A stretch of 64,000 nt of DNA from Corynebacterium freneyi (lineage in GTDB: Bacteria > Actinomycetota > Actinomycetes > Mycobacteriales > Mycobacteriaceae), in contig NZ_CP047357.1 in assembly GCF_030408835.1 (NCBI RefSeq), positions 2,046,001 through 2,110,000 of the forward strand. Reading direction: 5' to 3'. This document shows positions 18,139 to 27,737 of this stretch, piece after piece (position 1 is the stretch's first letter; every line of letters begins with the position of its first letter). Made by a program: the position numbers and the translations under genes. The notes below the pieces were generated by a model, which did no database searches, was not told the DNA's origin, and was given only the letters and a program-made list of their open reading frames with translations.

Positions 18139-19542
18139 ATGGACGATTCCCGCCACGCGACCGATGGCCGCCCCGGAGATCTCACCGTCGGCGCCCCCGC
18201 CGGCGCGTTGACGGGGCGCGTTTCGGGTGGGGTGCTGCGCATCCACACGATCCCGTACGCCACGGCCGAGCCGTTTCGTCCGTCCACGCCGGCGCCGCCG
18301 GGCCCGCACGACGGCCGTGAACCAATCGGCGATCCGCTCGGCGACGGGTCCGGCACCGCCCTGCGCGAGGGCGTCGGCCACATGCAGCTCACCGTCACCG
18401 CGCCGGTCGACGGCGTTGGTGCGGCCGCCTCCCCGGATGGCGCTAGCTCCGCGGGCGGGAGCGTCGGCGCGCGCCCGATCCTCCTGTGGATCCACGGCGG
18501 CCGTTTCGAAGAGGGCCACCCCTCGGAACCGTGGTGCAGCACGCGCCGTTTCGCGGAGGAGGGCATCGTCGCGGTGTCGCTGGGCTACCGCAAGCGGTTC
18601 GACGGGTTTTGGCGCACGCGGGGCGACGGTCGCATCGGAAGGCCGGGCGCGGCACCCTATCGTGCCGTCGATGATCTGCTCATCGCGCTGCGCTGGGTCC
18701 GCGACAATGCCGCCGCGTTCGGTGCGGATCCGGGCAACGTCACGTTGTCGGGTCAGTCGGCGGGTGCGGGCCTGGCTCTGGCGCTGGCGTCGGATCCGCG
18801 GTCTGAGGGGCTGGTGCATCGGGTCATCGCCATGTCGCCCGGGTTGTCGCGGGGTTCGGGCAGTGCTTTGCGACGGCTGCTCGCCCGCATCGGAGGAGTC
18901 GGGCCGTCGGGAACGGCCGATCCCGGGATCATCGACCGGGCCTACCGACTCGTCGCCGCGGTCGCCCCGACGGATACCGCCGTGGGCCCGCGCATCCGGG
19001 AGATCCGGCCGCGGGTGCCGCTGATGGTCACCGCCACCAGCGAGGAGTTCCACTTCGTGCCGCCGCTCATTCGGGCCGATGGGCTGCCCGGCGCGCGGGC
19101 GGCCGCCCGCGTCATCGGCGCGGCCCACGGCGGGCTGGGGCCGCTGCCGCCCGAGGCCGGCGATCGGCCGATCGGCGGGGTCATCTCCGATGCGGCGATC
19201 CGCGCCAGTGCGGTGGCCGTCGCCGATTCCTCCGTCGCCGCGGGGATGCCCACGTGGGTCGGCGAGTTCCGTCCGGGCGAGGGCACCGGCATCGGGCCCG
19301 ACGGGCGCGTCACCGACGGTGCCCCGCATTGCGTCGATCTTCCCCGGTTCTTCGGCCGCGAGGACGGGCACCCGTTCCACGGTGAAGTCGTGTCGTTCAT
19401 TCGCACCGGCGACCCGGGGTGGCCCCGTTATTCACCGCCGGAGCGCACGGGGCGCATCTGGTACGGCGGAGGGCACCTCGCCGTCGAGGCCGACGAGCCC
19501 GATCCGTGGGGCGGGGTCCGGAGAATGTTCAGTCGCCGGTGA
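18139..19542 (+). CDS. Type B carboxylesterase
   Basis: 467 residues. Oxyanion-hole region LLWIHGGRFEEG, catalytic Ser in TLSGQSAGAGLALAL, and C-terminal His in DGAPHCVDLPRFFG fit the carboxylesterase B (COesterase) family. No signal peptide, so probably cytoplasmic; substrate unknown. ATG at 18139 is preceded by TACGCT (18127-18132) at 6 nt, the leaderless pattern. The 93 bp between it and the M3 peptidase gene carry both divergent promoters. Confidence 0.85.
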   Translation: MDDSRHATDGRPGDLTVGAPAGALTGRVSGGVLRIHTIPYATAEPFRPSTPAPPGPHDGREPIGDPLGDGSGTALREGVGHMQLTVTAPVDGVGAAASPDGASSAGGSVGARPILLWIHGGRFEEGHPSEPWCSTRRFAEEGIVAVSLGYRKRFDGFWRTRGDGRIGRPGAAPYRAVDDLLIALRWVRDNAAAFGADPGNVTLSGQSAGAGLALALASDPRSEGLVHRVIAMSPGLSRGSGSALRRLLARIGGVGPSGTADPGIIDRAYRLVAAVAPTDTAVGPRIREIRPRVPLMVTATSEEFHFVPPLIRADGLPGARAAARVIGAAHGGLGPLPPEAGDRPIGGVISDAAIRASAVAVADSSVAAGMPTWVGEFRPGEGTGIGPDGRVTDGAPHCVDLPRFFGREDGHPFHGEVVSFIRTGDPGWPRYSPPERTGRIWYGGGHLAVEADEPDPWGGVRRMFSRR

Positions 19543-19559
19543 CGGCCGGGTGATCGACG

Positions 19560-19605
19560 CGAGGCGATATCAGCCCGAGGCGATGTCAGCGCGAGGCGAT
19601 GAGGT
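19560..19605. repeat. 16-bp tandem repeat across the end of the ATPase gene
   Basis: GAGGCGAT recurs at 19561, 19577 and 19593 with period 16 inside longer similar units. The unit at 19593 is the last codons (IASR) of the minus-strand ATPase; the other two lie beyond its stop. It looks like a small tandem duplication of the gene's 3' end. Confidence 0.75.
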
Positions 19606-20725
19606 ACTCGCCGAAATACGGAAGGGAGAATTCCAGTCGTCCGTGCTTCGGTGCTCGGACCAACTCACGTTCGAGCAGCCGTGCCCGTCGCGGTGACAGC
19701 CCCTGGGGAGTGAAGCCGAGGCGGGCCGCGACCTCGCCGGTCGCGACGGAATCCTCGCCAGTTTCGGCCATGATGTCCGCCATCGCCTCCAGCACGACGC
19801 GTTCACCGTCGGGGACACCGCTCATGGATGGTTTGTGCACCTGGATTCCCATTCGCTCGATGGCCCGGTCACGAATCGCCGCGATGTCGGCTGACGTGAT
19901 CGCCGACTTGTCGTCGAGGGAGGCCCGCGCCCATGCGAGCGAGCCGACCAGCTGAATGAGATACGGGTAACCGCGGGAAATGTCCGCGGCGTCCGATGCC
20001 GCCCGTTGGTCCATCGGCTTTCCGCCGTCTGCCGACGTCCGAACCAGCGCATCGACGGCTGCGGCACGATCCACCGGACCCAGTTCGAGACGTTCGGCTC
20101 GCCGGAGGAACGTGGTTCCCTCGAGCTGGAGCAGTTGATCGATGCCATGGGGCAGCCCGGCGGCGGCGAAGGCGACGTCGAAGTCGTCGCGGACGAGGTC
20201 CTGGTAGGCGATCGCCAATCGTTTCATTGCATCGGGGGCGGCGCTCTGGGCCTCGTCGAGGGTGATGAGCAACCCGGTCCCACGGGGCCGGAGGAGGGCG
20301 GAAACCTCGCGCAAACGCCCGATGAGGGTCGGCGCCGGGCGGTCGTCCACGGGCGCCGACAAACTGATCGAACCGATGCCGCCGATCGACGCGCCGGTCA
20401 CCGCACGGCGGGGCGGTTCATCGGCGAGGTCGGAGATCAAGGCGGGAAGCGTCGAGTGGACGAGATCGTCGATGAGCGACTCCCCCACGTGCACTCGCGC
20501 GATCACCCACCCCCGCCCACGCGCGACATCTTCGAGTTCGTTGAGCAAGACCGTCTTGCCGATGCCCCTCGCCCCGCTGACCAGGATCGCCCGATACGGG
20601 CTGCCGGGTCCTTCCGCCAGGGCGAGCTCAAAATCCGCCAACAACCGGTCACGTCCCGCCAACACGTGGGGCGATACCCCGAAAGTCGGGCGGAACGGAT
20701 TTCGGGGGCGCGGCGGGGTCGTCAT
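19586..20725 (-). CDS. AAA/ORC1-like ATP-binding protein with possible C-terminal winged helix
   Basis: 379 residues. P-loop ILVSGARGIGKTVLLNE (about 47-63), Walker B LLITLDEAQSA, sensor region AFAAAGLPHGIDQLL, RGYPYLIQLVGSLAW. After about residue 300 a segment with GEVAARLGFTPQGLSPRRARLLERE looks like a winged helix. This STAND/AAA_16 arrangement occurs in free-standing ATPases of unknown role and in regulators. It is monocistronic, with ATG at 20725 and a GAAAGGAACTCC purine stretch upstream. The AT-rich 9-bp repeat array at 20814-20900 sits in its 5' region and is a candidate autoregulatory site. Function not established. Confidence 0.75.
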   Translation of the reverse strand: MTTPPRPRNPFRPTFGVSPHVLAGRDRLLADFELALAEGPGSPYRAILVSGARGIGKTVLLNELEDVARGRGWVIARVHVGESLIDDLVHSTLPALISDLADEPPRRAVTGASIGGIGSISLSAPVDDRPAPTLIGRLREVSALLRPRGTGLLITLDEAQSAAPDAMKRLAIAYQDLVRDDFDVAFAAAGLPHGIDQLLQLEGTTFLRRAERLELGPVDRAAAVDALVRTSADGGKPMDQRAASDAADISRGYPYLIQLVGSLAWARASLDDKSAITSADIAAIRDRAIERMGIQVHKPSMSGVPDGERVVLEAMADIMAETGEDSVATGEVAARLGFTPQGLSPRRARLLERELVRAPKHGRLEFSLPYFGEYLIASR

Positions 20726-20813
20726 GTCGGAGTTCCTTTCACCGAATGTGAACGACGAATCCGGTCTTCGGCGGCCCGGATCCTCATCGTCGCACCGTAC
20801 ATGACGGTTGAGA

Positions 20814-20900
20814 TTTGTTAGATCTCTTAGATACTACGAACGAGTTTAGACTTGTTAGACCCGATAGATTTGTTAGATCTGCCCGAGCTCGTTAGATCTC
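20814..20900. repeat. AT-rich 9-bp repeat array upstream of the ATPase gene
   Basis: Units of consensus TTTGTTAGA follow one another at 9-10 bp: 20814-20822, 20823-20831, 20851-20859, 20860-20868, 20869-20877 and 20887-20896, with weaker units between. A 15-mer, AGATTTGTTAGATCT, occurs twice exactly (20811-20825, 20866-20880). Composition is far more AT-rich than the flanks. It occupies most of the 185 bp between the ATPase start and the next gene, as expected of an operator array. Confidence 0.75.
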
Positions 20901-20910
20901 GGCGATCCGG

Positions 20911-21156
20911 TCAGATGCCGACTTCCAGGACGATCTGCAGGATCTGCCAGCACACCAACAGGGTGATCAACGTGATCAGCACCGCCCACACCGCGCGGTA
21001 CTTCATGAAGAGATTGTCGCCGTGGGGATCGTCGTCGTGACCGGCGCCGCGCCGGTCCAACGGTCGCGGATCGGGGCTTCCGTCCCACTGCCCCCGGGGT
21101 TCGGGGTCGCCGTCCCAACGGGGATCGAACTCGTCTTCTCGTCGCTGCGGTTCCAT
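20911..21156 (-). CDS. Small membrane protein with acidic N-terminus (81 aa)
   Basis: Residues 1-50 are hydrophilic and rich in Asp, Arg and Pro (for example DPRWDGDPEPRGQWDGSPDP); residues about 55-80 form one hydrophobic helix (AVWAVLITLITLLVCWQIL) at the very C-terminus, suggesting a tail-anchored protein facing the cytoplasm. Not recognised. ATG at 21156 has CATGAT 6 nt upstream and no SD. It is divergent from the PH-domain pair. Confidence 0.6.
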   Translation of the reverse strand: MEPQRREDEFDPRWDGDPEPRGQWDGSPDPRPLDRRGAGHDDDPHGDNLFMKYRAVWAVLITLITLLVCWQILQIVLEVGI

Positions 21157-21238
21157 GCCCCCATCATGCCGAAAGCCAGTGGTCTCCACAGTGCCTTTCG
21201 CCCGTCGGGAATCCGCCACGACTGCTAGCGTCGGCCCC

Positions 21239-21724
21239 ATGCCGCTCGACCTGTTGGATCCCGACTGCCCCGGCCTGACCCCCGTTTCCCCGAAACTCGC
21301 CACGTTGCGCCGCATGATTGCGTCGGCCTGGCTGCTTCCGCCGCTTCTCGTGTCGGTCGCCCTGGCCTTGCTGCTGCACCCGTTGTGGTGGTTCATCGCC
21401 GGCGTGTTCGCGGTGATTCTCCTCTGGGATTTTTGGCTCATCGGCCGTCGGGTGTCGGCCCACCGGTACCTGGAGGACGCGGACGACATGATCATCGCCA
21501 GCGGCCGTTGGTGGCGGTCGGTGACGGTCGTCCCCTACGGGCGCATCCAGTTCATCGACATCGACGAAAGCCCGCTGCTGCGGTTGTTCGGCTTGGCCAC
21601 GGTCAAGCTCAACACCGCTTCGGCCACCTCGGACGCGCAGCTGACCGGGCTTCCCCGCGCGGAGGCCCGGGCCCTGCGCGAGCGCTTGTCCGGCCGTGCC
21701 CGCGAGAGGATGGCCGGGTTGTGA
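21239..21724 (+). CDS. PH domain-containing membrane protein (bPH2, YdbS-like)
   Basis: 161 residues: two hydrophobic helices (about 30-65) followed by a bacterial PH domain with VVPYGRIQFIDIDESPLLRLFGLATVKL, the YdbS hallmark. Role unknown; Bacillus YdbS/YdbT relatives affect bacteriocin resistance. ATG at 21239 is preceded by TAGCGT (21226-21231, extended by TGC), the leaderless pattern. Its stop overlaps the start of the next gene by 4 bp, matching the usual ydbS-ydbT pairing. Confidence 0.8.
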   Translation: MPLDLLDPDCPGLTPVSPKLATLRRMIASAWLLPPLLVSVALALLLHPLWWFIAGVFAVILLWDFWLIGRRVSAHRYLEDADDMIIASGRWWRSVTVVPYGRIQFIDIDESPLLRLFGLATVKLNTASATSDAQLTGLPRAEARALRERLSGRARERMAGL

Positions 21725-23166
21725 CGGCGCCCATCGGTCCGGGCCGCCACCGCGTCCACCCGCTCACTCCCCTGTTGTCTGCCGGCCGCTTCCTGGCGGC
21801 CGCACTCGCGGTCGCCGTCTTCAACATCATCCGGCAGGGGACCTTCCCCCGATCCGTGGCGGACGCGTTCACGGATGGCGGGACGACCGCATGGCTGGTG
21901 GCGACGGGCGTGGCGATCGCCGTCCTCGTCATCACCGTGATTTTGGCCTGGGTGTCGTGGCGGTACCGCTTCTTCGAACTCGCCGACGACGAAATCCGCA
22001 TCGGTTCGGGATGGCTCGTCAGGTCACGGCGCTCGGCGCGGTTCGACCGGGTTCAGGCCGTCGACGTCAATCAACCGTTGTTGGCGCGGTTGGTGGGCCT
22101 GGGGGAAGTGAAGGTGGAGACGGCCGGCGGCGGTGATTCCGACCTGACCATCCGCTACCTCGGCCTCGACGACTGCCGGGCTCTGCGCTCCGCCGTCCTC
22201 GAAGCGAAACGGGAAACCGAGAATCCCGGTGGCCCGGCAGTCCAGGAACCGGACGCCGGGGACACGAACGGCTGGGGCACCGTCCCCGTCCCCGATTCGA
22301 CCGTGGCGATCCACGGCCCGGTGTCGCCGCTGCGCCTCCTGGGTTCGGTGATCATCGGCCCGGGCCTGCTCCTGCTCGTCGGCCTTCCCGTCGTCTTCGG
22401 CGCAGCCACCGTCGCCGTCGCCGCCTTCGGTCTGGGCAACGGCATCTCCGTCGGGGAAGCCCTCGCCATGACGGTCGGGGCGATCGCGGGCACGTCGTTC
22501 GTCGGCGTCGGCATTTTCCTCATGGGCCTGGTGGCGTCGATGTGGCAGGGATGGAATCAATTCCACGGCTTCACGCTGTCGGCCGACGACCGGCGGGGAC
22601 GTCTGCACGTCAGCGCCGGACTGACTTCCACGCGCCGCCAGACCATCCCCGTCCGCCGCATCCATGCCCTGGCGATCATCGAACCGGCCTGGTGGCGGCC
22701 GCTGCACTGGGCGAAGGTGCGCATCAACGTCGCGGGTTACGCCGGCGAAGGCGCCAACGTGTCCACCACTCTCCTGCCGGTGGCCTCCCTCGCCGAGGCC
22801 GACGGCGTCGTCGACGGCGTCATCGGCCGCATCACCGGTCTGCGCCACCAGCCGTCCGAAGCCCGGTGGGCGTCGCCGAAACGCTCCGTCTGGCTGTCGC
22901 CCATCGACTGGCGCAACCAGGTCGTGCGCATCACGCCGCGGGCGTTGGTGGTCACCTCCGGGCGTCTGCGCCGATACCGCGCGGTCATCCCCTGGTCCCG
23001 CATCCAGGGCCACACGCTGCTGCAGGGGCCCATGTCGCGGGCGCTGTCGCTGGTCGACGTGCGCATCGAGCTCGTCGGCGGCCCCGTCTCCGTCACCGCG
23101 ACGCAACTCGCGCCGGACGATGCGGCGCGGCTCATGAGGGTCCTCGACGAAAGGCGCGGCGCGTAG
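21721..23166 (+). CDS. PH domain-containing membrane protein (YdbT-like)
   Basis: 481 residues with repeated units of membrane helices plus bPH2 domains; RSARFDRVQAVDVNQPLLARL and QTIPVRRIHALAIIEPAWWRP are two of the PH signatures and RAVIPWSRIQGHTLLQGP a third. It forms a pair with the preceding gene (GTGA overlap) and probably a membrane complex with it. Function unknown. Confidence 0.8.
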   Translation: MTAPIGPGRHRVHPLTPLLSAGRFLAAALAVAVFNIIRQGTFPRSVADAFTDGGTTAWLVATGVAIAVLVITVILAWVSWRYRFFELADDEIRIGSGWLVRSRRSARFDRVQAVDVNQPLLARLVGLGEVKVETAGGGDSDLTIRYLGLDDCRALRSAVLEAKRETENPGGPAVQEPDAGDTNGWGTVPVPDSTVAIHGPVSPLRLLGSVIIGPGLLLLVGLPVVFGAATVAVAAFGLGNGISVGEALAMTVGAIAGTSFVGVGIFLMGLVASMWQGWNQFHGFTLSADDRRGRLHVSAGLTSTRRQTIPVRRIHALAIIEPAWWRPLHWAKVRINVAGYAGEGANVSTTLLPVASLAEADGVVDGVIGRITGLRHQPSEARWASPKRSVWLSPIDWRNQVVRITPRALVVTSGRLRRYRAVIPWSRIQGHTLLQGPMSRALSLVDVRIELVGGPVSVTATQLAPDDAARLMRVLDERRGA

Positions 23167-23316
23167 TCGTCGTCAAGCGACGAAAACCCGGGCCCCTGCC
23201 GATGCGGGGACCGGCGACGCGAAACCGGACACCCCGCCCCGGCCGGCAGCCGGGAATCGGAGGGGCCCGACGACGATCGACTGCACGATGACCGGCGTTT
23301 CCCTACCCTGGCCACC

Positions 23317-25079
<1,763 letters not shown>

Positions 25080-25083
<4 letters not shown>

Positions 25084-26540
25084 ACGACAACGTCAATGCA
25101 ACCCCGATCAATGGCGGTGCGGCAGGTGGTCCCGGAGCCTCCGCAGGTGGTTCCTCCGGCCCCGTGTCGCTTCCCGACGTCGACCTGATCGCCTCCGAGC
25201 TGACCCGCACCCTGCCGGCGCAGCGTTTTTTCGCGGACAAGGCCGCCGGCATCGACCGTCTGGAAGTGCTGGTGCAGGCCCCGGTCGTACGCGGCGACGC
25301 CGATGCCCCGGACGTGGACGTGCTGTTCGTGAGGGTCCACTCCGGCGACGCCTCTCCGGCGTACCTGTTGCCGATCGCGTGGGGTGACGCCTTGCCCGCG
25401 GCCGGGGAGGATGCGCTGCTGGCCGCCGGCGAGGGCGTGATCGGCTACGACGCGCTCGTCGATCCGGCGGCGGTGACGGCGTTGGGCCGGGTGTTGGCCG
25501 CCGACGGTGCGTTGGGCCCGATGGAGCTCAAGCGGGTTCCGGGCGCGGAGCTGGCCGTGCCGGAGAAGGGCCGCCCGATGGGCGTGGAGCAGTCCAACAC
25601 GTCGGTGATTTTCGACGACGAGGTGATGGTGAAGTTCTTCCGTCGCCTGCACCCGGGCACGAACGCCGACGTGGAGTTGCTGGCGGCGTTGTCGGCGGCG
25701 GATTGTTCGTCGGTTCCGCATTTGTTCGGCTGGGTCGAGCTGGTGGTCGACGGCGAGGCGTACACGACGGCGATGCTGCAGCAGTTCGTGCCGAATTCCG
25801 CCGATGGCTGGTCGATGGCGTTGACGTCGGTGCGCGACATCATCCGCGAGGGGGATCTGCAGCCGGAGGATCTGGGCACCGATTTCGGCGTCGAGTCCGC
25901 GGCGTTGGGTGCGGCGGTGGCGGAGGTCCACGACATGTTGGCGGCGACGTTGCCGGTGCGGCGTCGGATGTCGGGCGAGGAGCTCGTCGCGCCGATGCGG
26001 GAGCGGCTGCGGCATGTGGCGGGGATCGTCCCCCAGGTCAATGAGCTTTACGACGCCGCCGAGGCGGTGTTCGCGAAGGCCGCCGCGTCGGTGGGGTCGG
26101 ATGGTGTTCCGGTGCAGCGCATCCACGGTGACCTGCATTTGGGGCAGGTGTTGCGCACGCCGCGGCATTGGCTGCTCATCGATTTCGAGGGCGAACCGTC
26201 GCGTCCGTGGGATGAGCGTCGTCTGCCGGATCATCCGATGCGCGATGTGGCGGGCATGGTGCGGTCGTTCGATTACGCGGCGCATTACCCGTTGCTGACG
26301 GGCCGCGAGGATTCGCGCCAGCAGCGGTACCGCGTCGGCGAGTGGGCGCAGCGCAACGTCGGGGCGTTCCTGGACGGGTATGCGTCGACGTCGGGCCGGG
26401 ATCCGCGTGACGACGCCGCCGTGCTCGACGCTTTCATCTTGGACAAGGCGATTTACGAGTGCCTGTACGAGGCGCAGAACCGTCCCGGTTGGCTCGAGCT
26501 GCCGTTGGCGGCGGTGTCGCGGCTGCTTGACACCGAATAG
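25080..26540 (+). CDS. mak: Maltokinase
   Basis: 486 residues, APH-like kinase fold. [28 protein letters not shown] holds the catalytic Asp (HGD) and the Mg-binding [24 protein letters not shown] holds the ATP-binding Lys. It phosphorylates maltose to alpha-maltose-1-phosphate with ATP. The start overlaps the treS stop by 4 bp. About 25 N-terminal residues are Gly/Ala/Ser-rich. The stop codon lies inside the McbR-type operator of the next transcription unit. Confidence 0.93.
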
Positions 26541-26557
26541 ACCGCTTGGTCTATAGT
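26538..26557 (+). promoter_or_regulatory. McbR-type operator with overlapping -10
   Basis: TAGAC-CGCTTG-GTCTA (26538-26553) is a perfect TAGAC-N6-GTCTA site, the motif of the corynebacterial sulfur-metabolism repressor McbR; the palindrome extends to ATAGACC/GGTCTAT. TATAGT (26552-26557) is a consensus -10 overlapping it, so bound repressor would block the promoter. The start point falls near 26564, at the beginning of the riboswitch. Confidence 0.8.
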
Positions 26558-26560
26558 GGC

Positions 26561-26696
26561 GGCAGGTCCAGAGTTGCGGCGGGTTTCACATGGCCCCGGG
26601 ACGTCATCGCCGCACGGCAACCGCGGTTCGAGCCTCGGTGCCTTCCCGGGAAGACCGGCCACCGCCGACATCTCCGGCGGTCGGAAGAACTCGACC
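26561..26696 (+). promoter_or_regulatory. SAM-family riboswitch (SAM-I/SAM-IV type)
   Basis: Closing helix P1 GGCAGGTC (26561-26568) with GACCGGCC (26653-26660); CAGAG follows (26569-26573); P2 GCGGCG (26576-26581) with CGCCGC (26608-26613) capped by a small hairpin; the invariant GGCAACC (26616-26622); P3 ACCG/CGGT (26621-26624, 26636-26639); then GGTGCC and CCGGGAAGACC. Order and motifs match the SAM-I/SAM-IV clan, closest to actinobacterial SAM-IV. Two later hairpins compete: 26661-26667 with 26675-26681, and GGTCG (26679-26683) with CGACC (26692-26696), the latter ending against the GGGAGG SD. SAM probably lowers expression of the gene at 26713. Confidence 0.8.
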
Positions 26697-26712
26697 GGGA
26701 GGATCCCCAGCC

Positions 26713-27213
26713 ATGCGCACGACCCACACCGTTTCCGGCTCCGACGCCGCGATCGCGACCATTGCCGCCACCGCGCCCGACGTCCCCGACGCCGTGAACG
26801 AGACGCCCGACTCCGCCACCGACGTCCATCGTCTCCGCTTCGCCGCCACGTGGCACCGACGCGCCACGGCGAACGACTCGTACGGCGGGGCGTCGTCAAG
26901 CGATCCGGCCCTGCGGCCCGCCTACCCCGCGCCGGCGGCGGCCCCCGACGCCCCGCCCGCCGATGCGCTGCACGCGACCGTGGATTCGCTGACCGACACC
27001 GGCGACGGGGAAACCCTCATCTTGCGTGATGCCGCCGGCCGCCGCCTGCATTTCTTCCGCGAGGGCCTGTTCCGATGGTCGACGCGCACCGCAGCCGAGG
27101 TGGTCGCCGCCGCCGACGTCGCGCCCGGCCCCGCCCCGCGCCGTCTGTGGGTGCGCCACCCCGGCAACGGAACGTGGTGGACGGATACGGCCGTGTGCCA
27201 TTTCATCGACTGA
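26713..27213 (+). CDS. Unknown protein under McbR-type and SAM-riboswitch control (166 aa)
   Basis: ATG at 26713 has a GGGAGG SD that abuts the riboswitch expression hairpin, which favours it over the in-frame ATG at 26590 inside the RNA. Residues 1-95 are Ala/Asp/Thr/Pro-rich and probably disordered; residues about 98-166 look folded (GETLILRDAAGRRLHFFREG, then RRLWVRHPGNGTWWTDTAVC). A single Cys near the C-terminus. No signal peptide or membrane helix. I do not recognise the family. The control elements place it in sulfur/methionine/SAM metabolism. It ends 113 bp before cmtR. Confidence 0.65.
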   Translation: MRTTHTVSGSDAAIATIAATAPDVPDAVNETPDSATDVHRLRFAATWHRRATANDSYGGASSSDPALRPAYPAPAAAPDAPPADALHATVDSLTDTGDGETLILRDAAGRRLHFFREGLFRWSTRTAAEVVAAADVAPGPAPRRLWVRHPGNGTWWTDTAVCHFID

Positions 27214-27289
27214 CCGCTCCCGGCGCCGATGCCCGGCGCCCTCATGTCCGACCACCCCGACGCTGAGCAGCGGCCACACCGGGCCGCGA

Positions 27290-27337
27290 TACGTCAGCGG
27301 CCACTGACGTATGTTATGGTCAGCATATGCTGACCAT
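27290..27337 (+). promoter_or_regulatory. cmtR operator/promoter: two palindromes
   Basis: A first inverted repeat, TACGTCAG-N6-CTGACGTA, spans 27290-27311. A second, perfect 22-bp palindrome spans 27316-27337 (left arm ATGGTCAGCAT, right arm its complement). The second contains TATGGT (27315-27320), a -10 set 6 nt before the ATG at 27327, and the start codon itself. CmtR bound here would cover the promoter and the first codons of a leaderless message. Confidence 0.75.
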
Positions 27338-27737
27338 TGCCTCTCGTCTCGACGTGATGCATCGCCTCGGCCGCGCCATGGCCGATTCGACGCGATCGCG
27401 CATCCTCATGGCCCTCCTCGACGGCCCCGCCTACACCGGCGCCCTGGCCGACGAGTTGGAGCTGACCCGCACCAACGTCTCCAACCACCTGGCGTGCCTG
27501 AAGGACTGCGGCATCGTCTTCGCCACTCCGGAAGGCCGCCGTACCCGATACGACATCGCGGACCCGCACCTGCGCAAAGCACTCAACGATCTCCTGGACG
27601 TCACGCTCGCCGTCGACTCCGACGCCCCGTGCCTCGACCCGTCCTGCCAGGTGGAGGGCTGCTGCAACGCGAGCGCCACCGCCCACGCCGACGTCGACCC
27701 CGAGGCCGTGCCCGCACTCGAGGAGACCGTCCGATGA
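27327..27737 (+). CDS. cmtR: CmtR-type Cd/Pb-sensing ArsR/SmtB repressor
   Basis: 136 residues, ArsR winged helix (LADELELTRTNVSNHLACLKDC). Cys57, Cys61 and Cys102 occupy exactly the positions that bind Cd(II)/Pb(II) in M. tuberculosis CmtR, which also shares the NVSNHLxCLxxCG core; this fixes the ATG at 27327. A Cys-rich tail (CLDPSCQVEGCC) adds possible ligands. Metal binding releases the protein from DNA. Its stop overlaps the start of the metal ATPase (ATGA). Confidence 0.93.
   Translation: MLTIASRLDVMHRLGRAMADSTRSRILMALLDGPAYTGALADELELTRTNVSNHLACLKDCGIVFATPEGRRTRYDIADPHLRKALNDLLDVTLAVDSDAPCLDPSCQVEGCCNASATAHADVDPEAVPALEETVR

Noticed and set aside
20814..20900. 9-bp repeats as coding repeats (three-residue units)
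   Set aside because: Frames through the array are interrupted or lack starts; the array lies in a 5' non-coding region.
26590..26712. N-terminal extension of the riboswitch-controlled protein from ATG 26590
   Set aside because: The frame is open by chance through the riboswitch RNA; the SD and riboswitch architecture point to ATG 26713.
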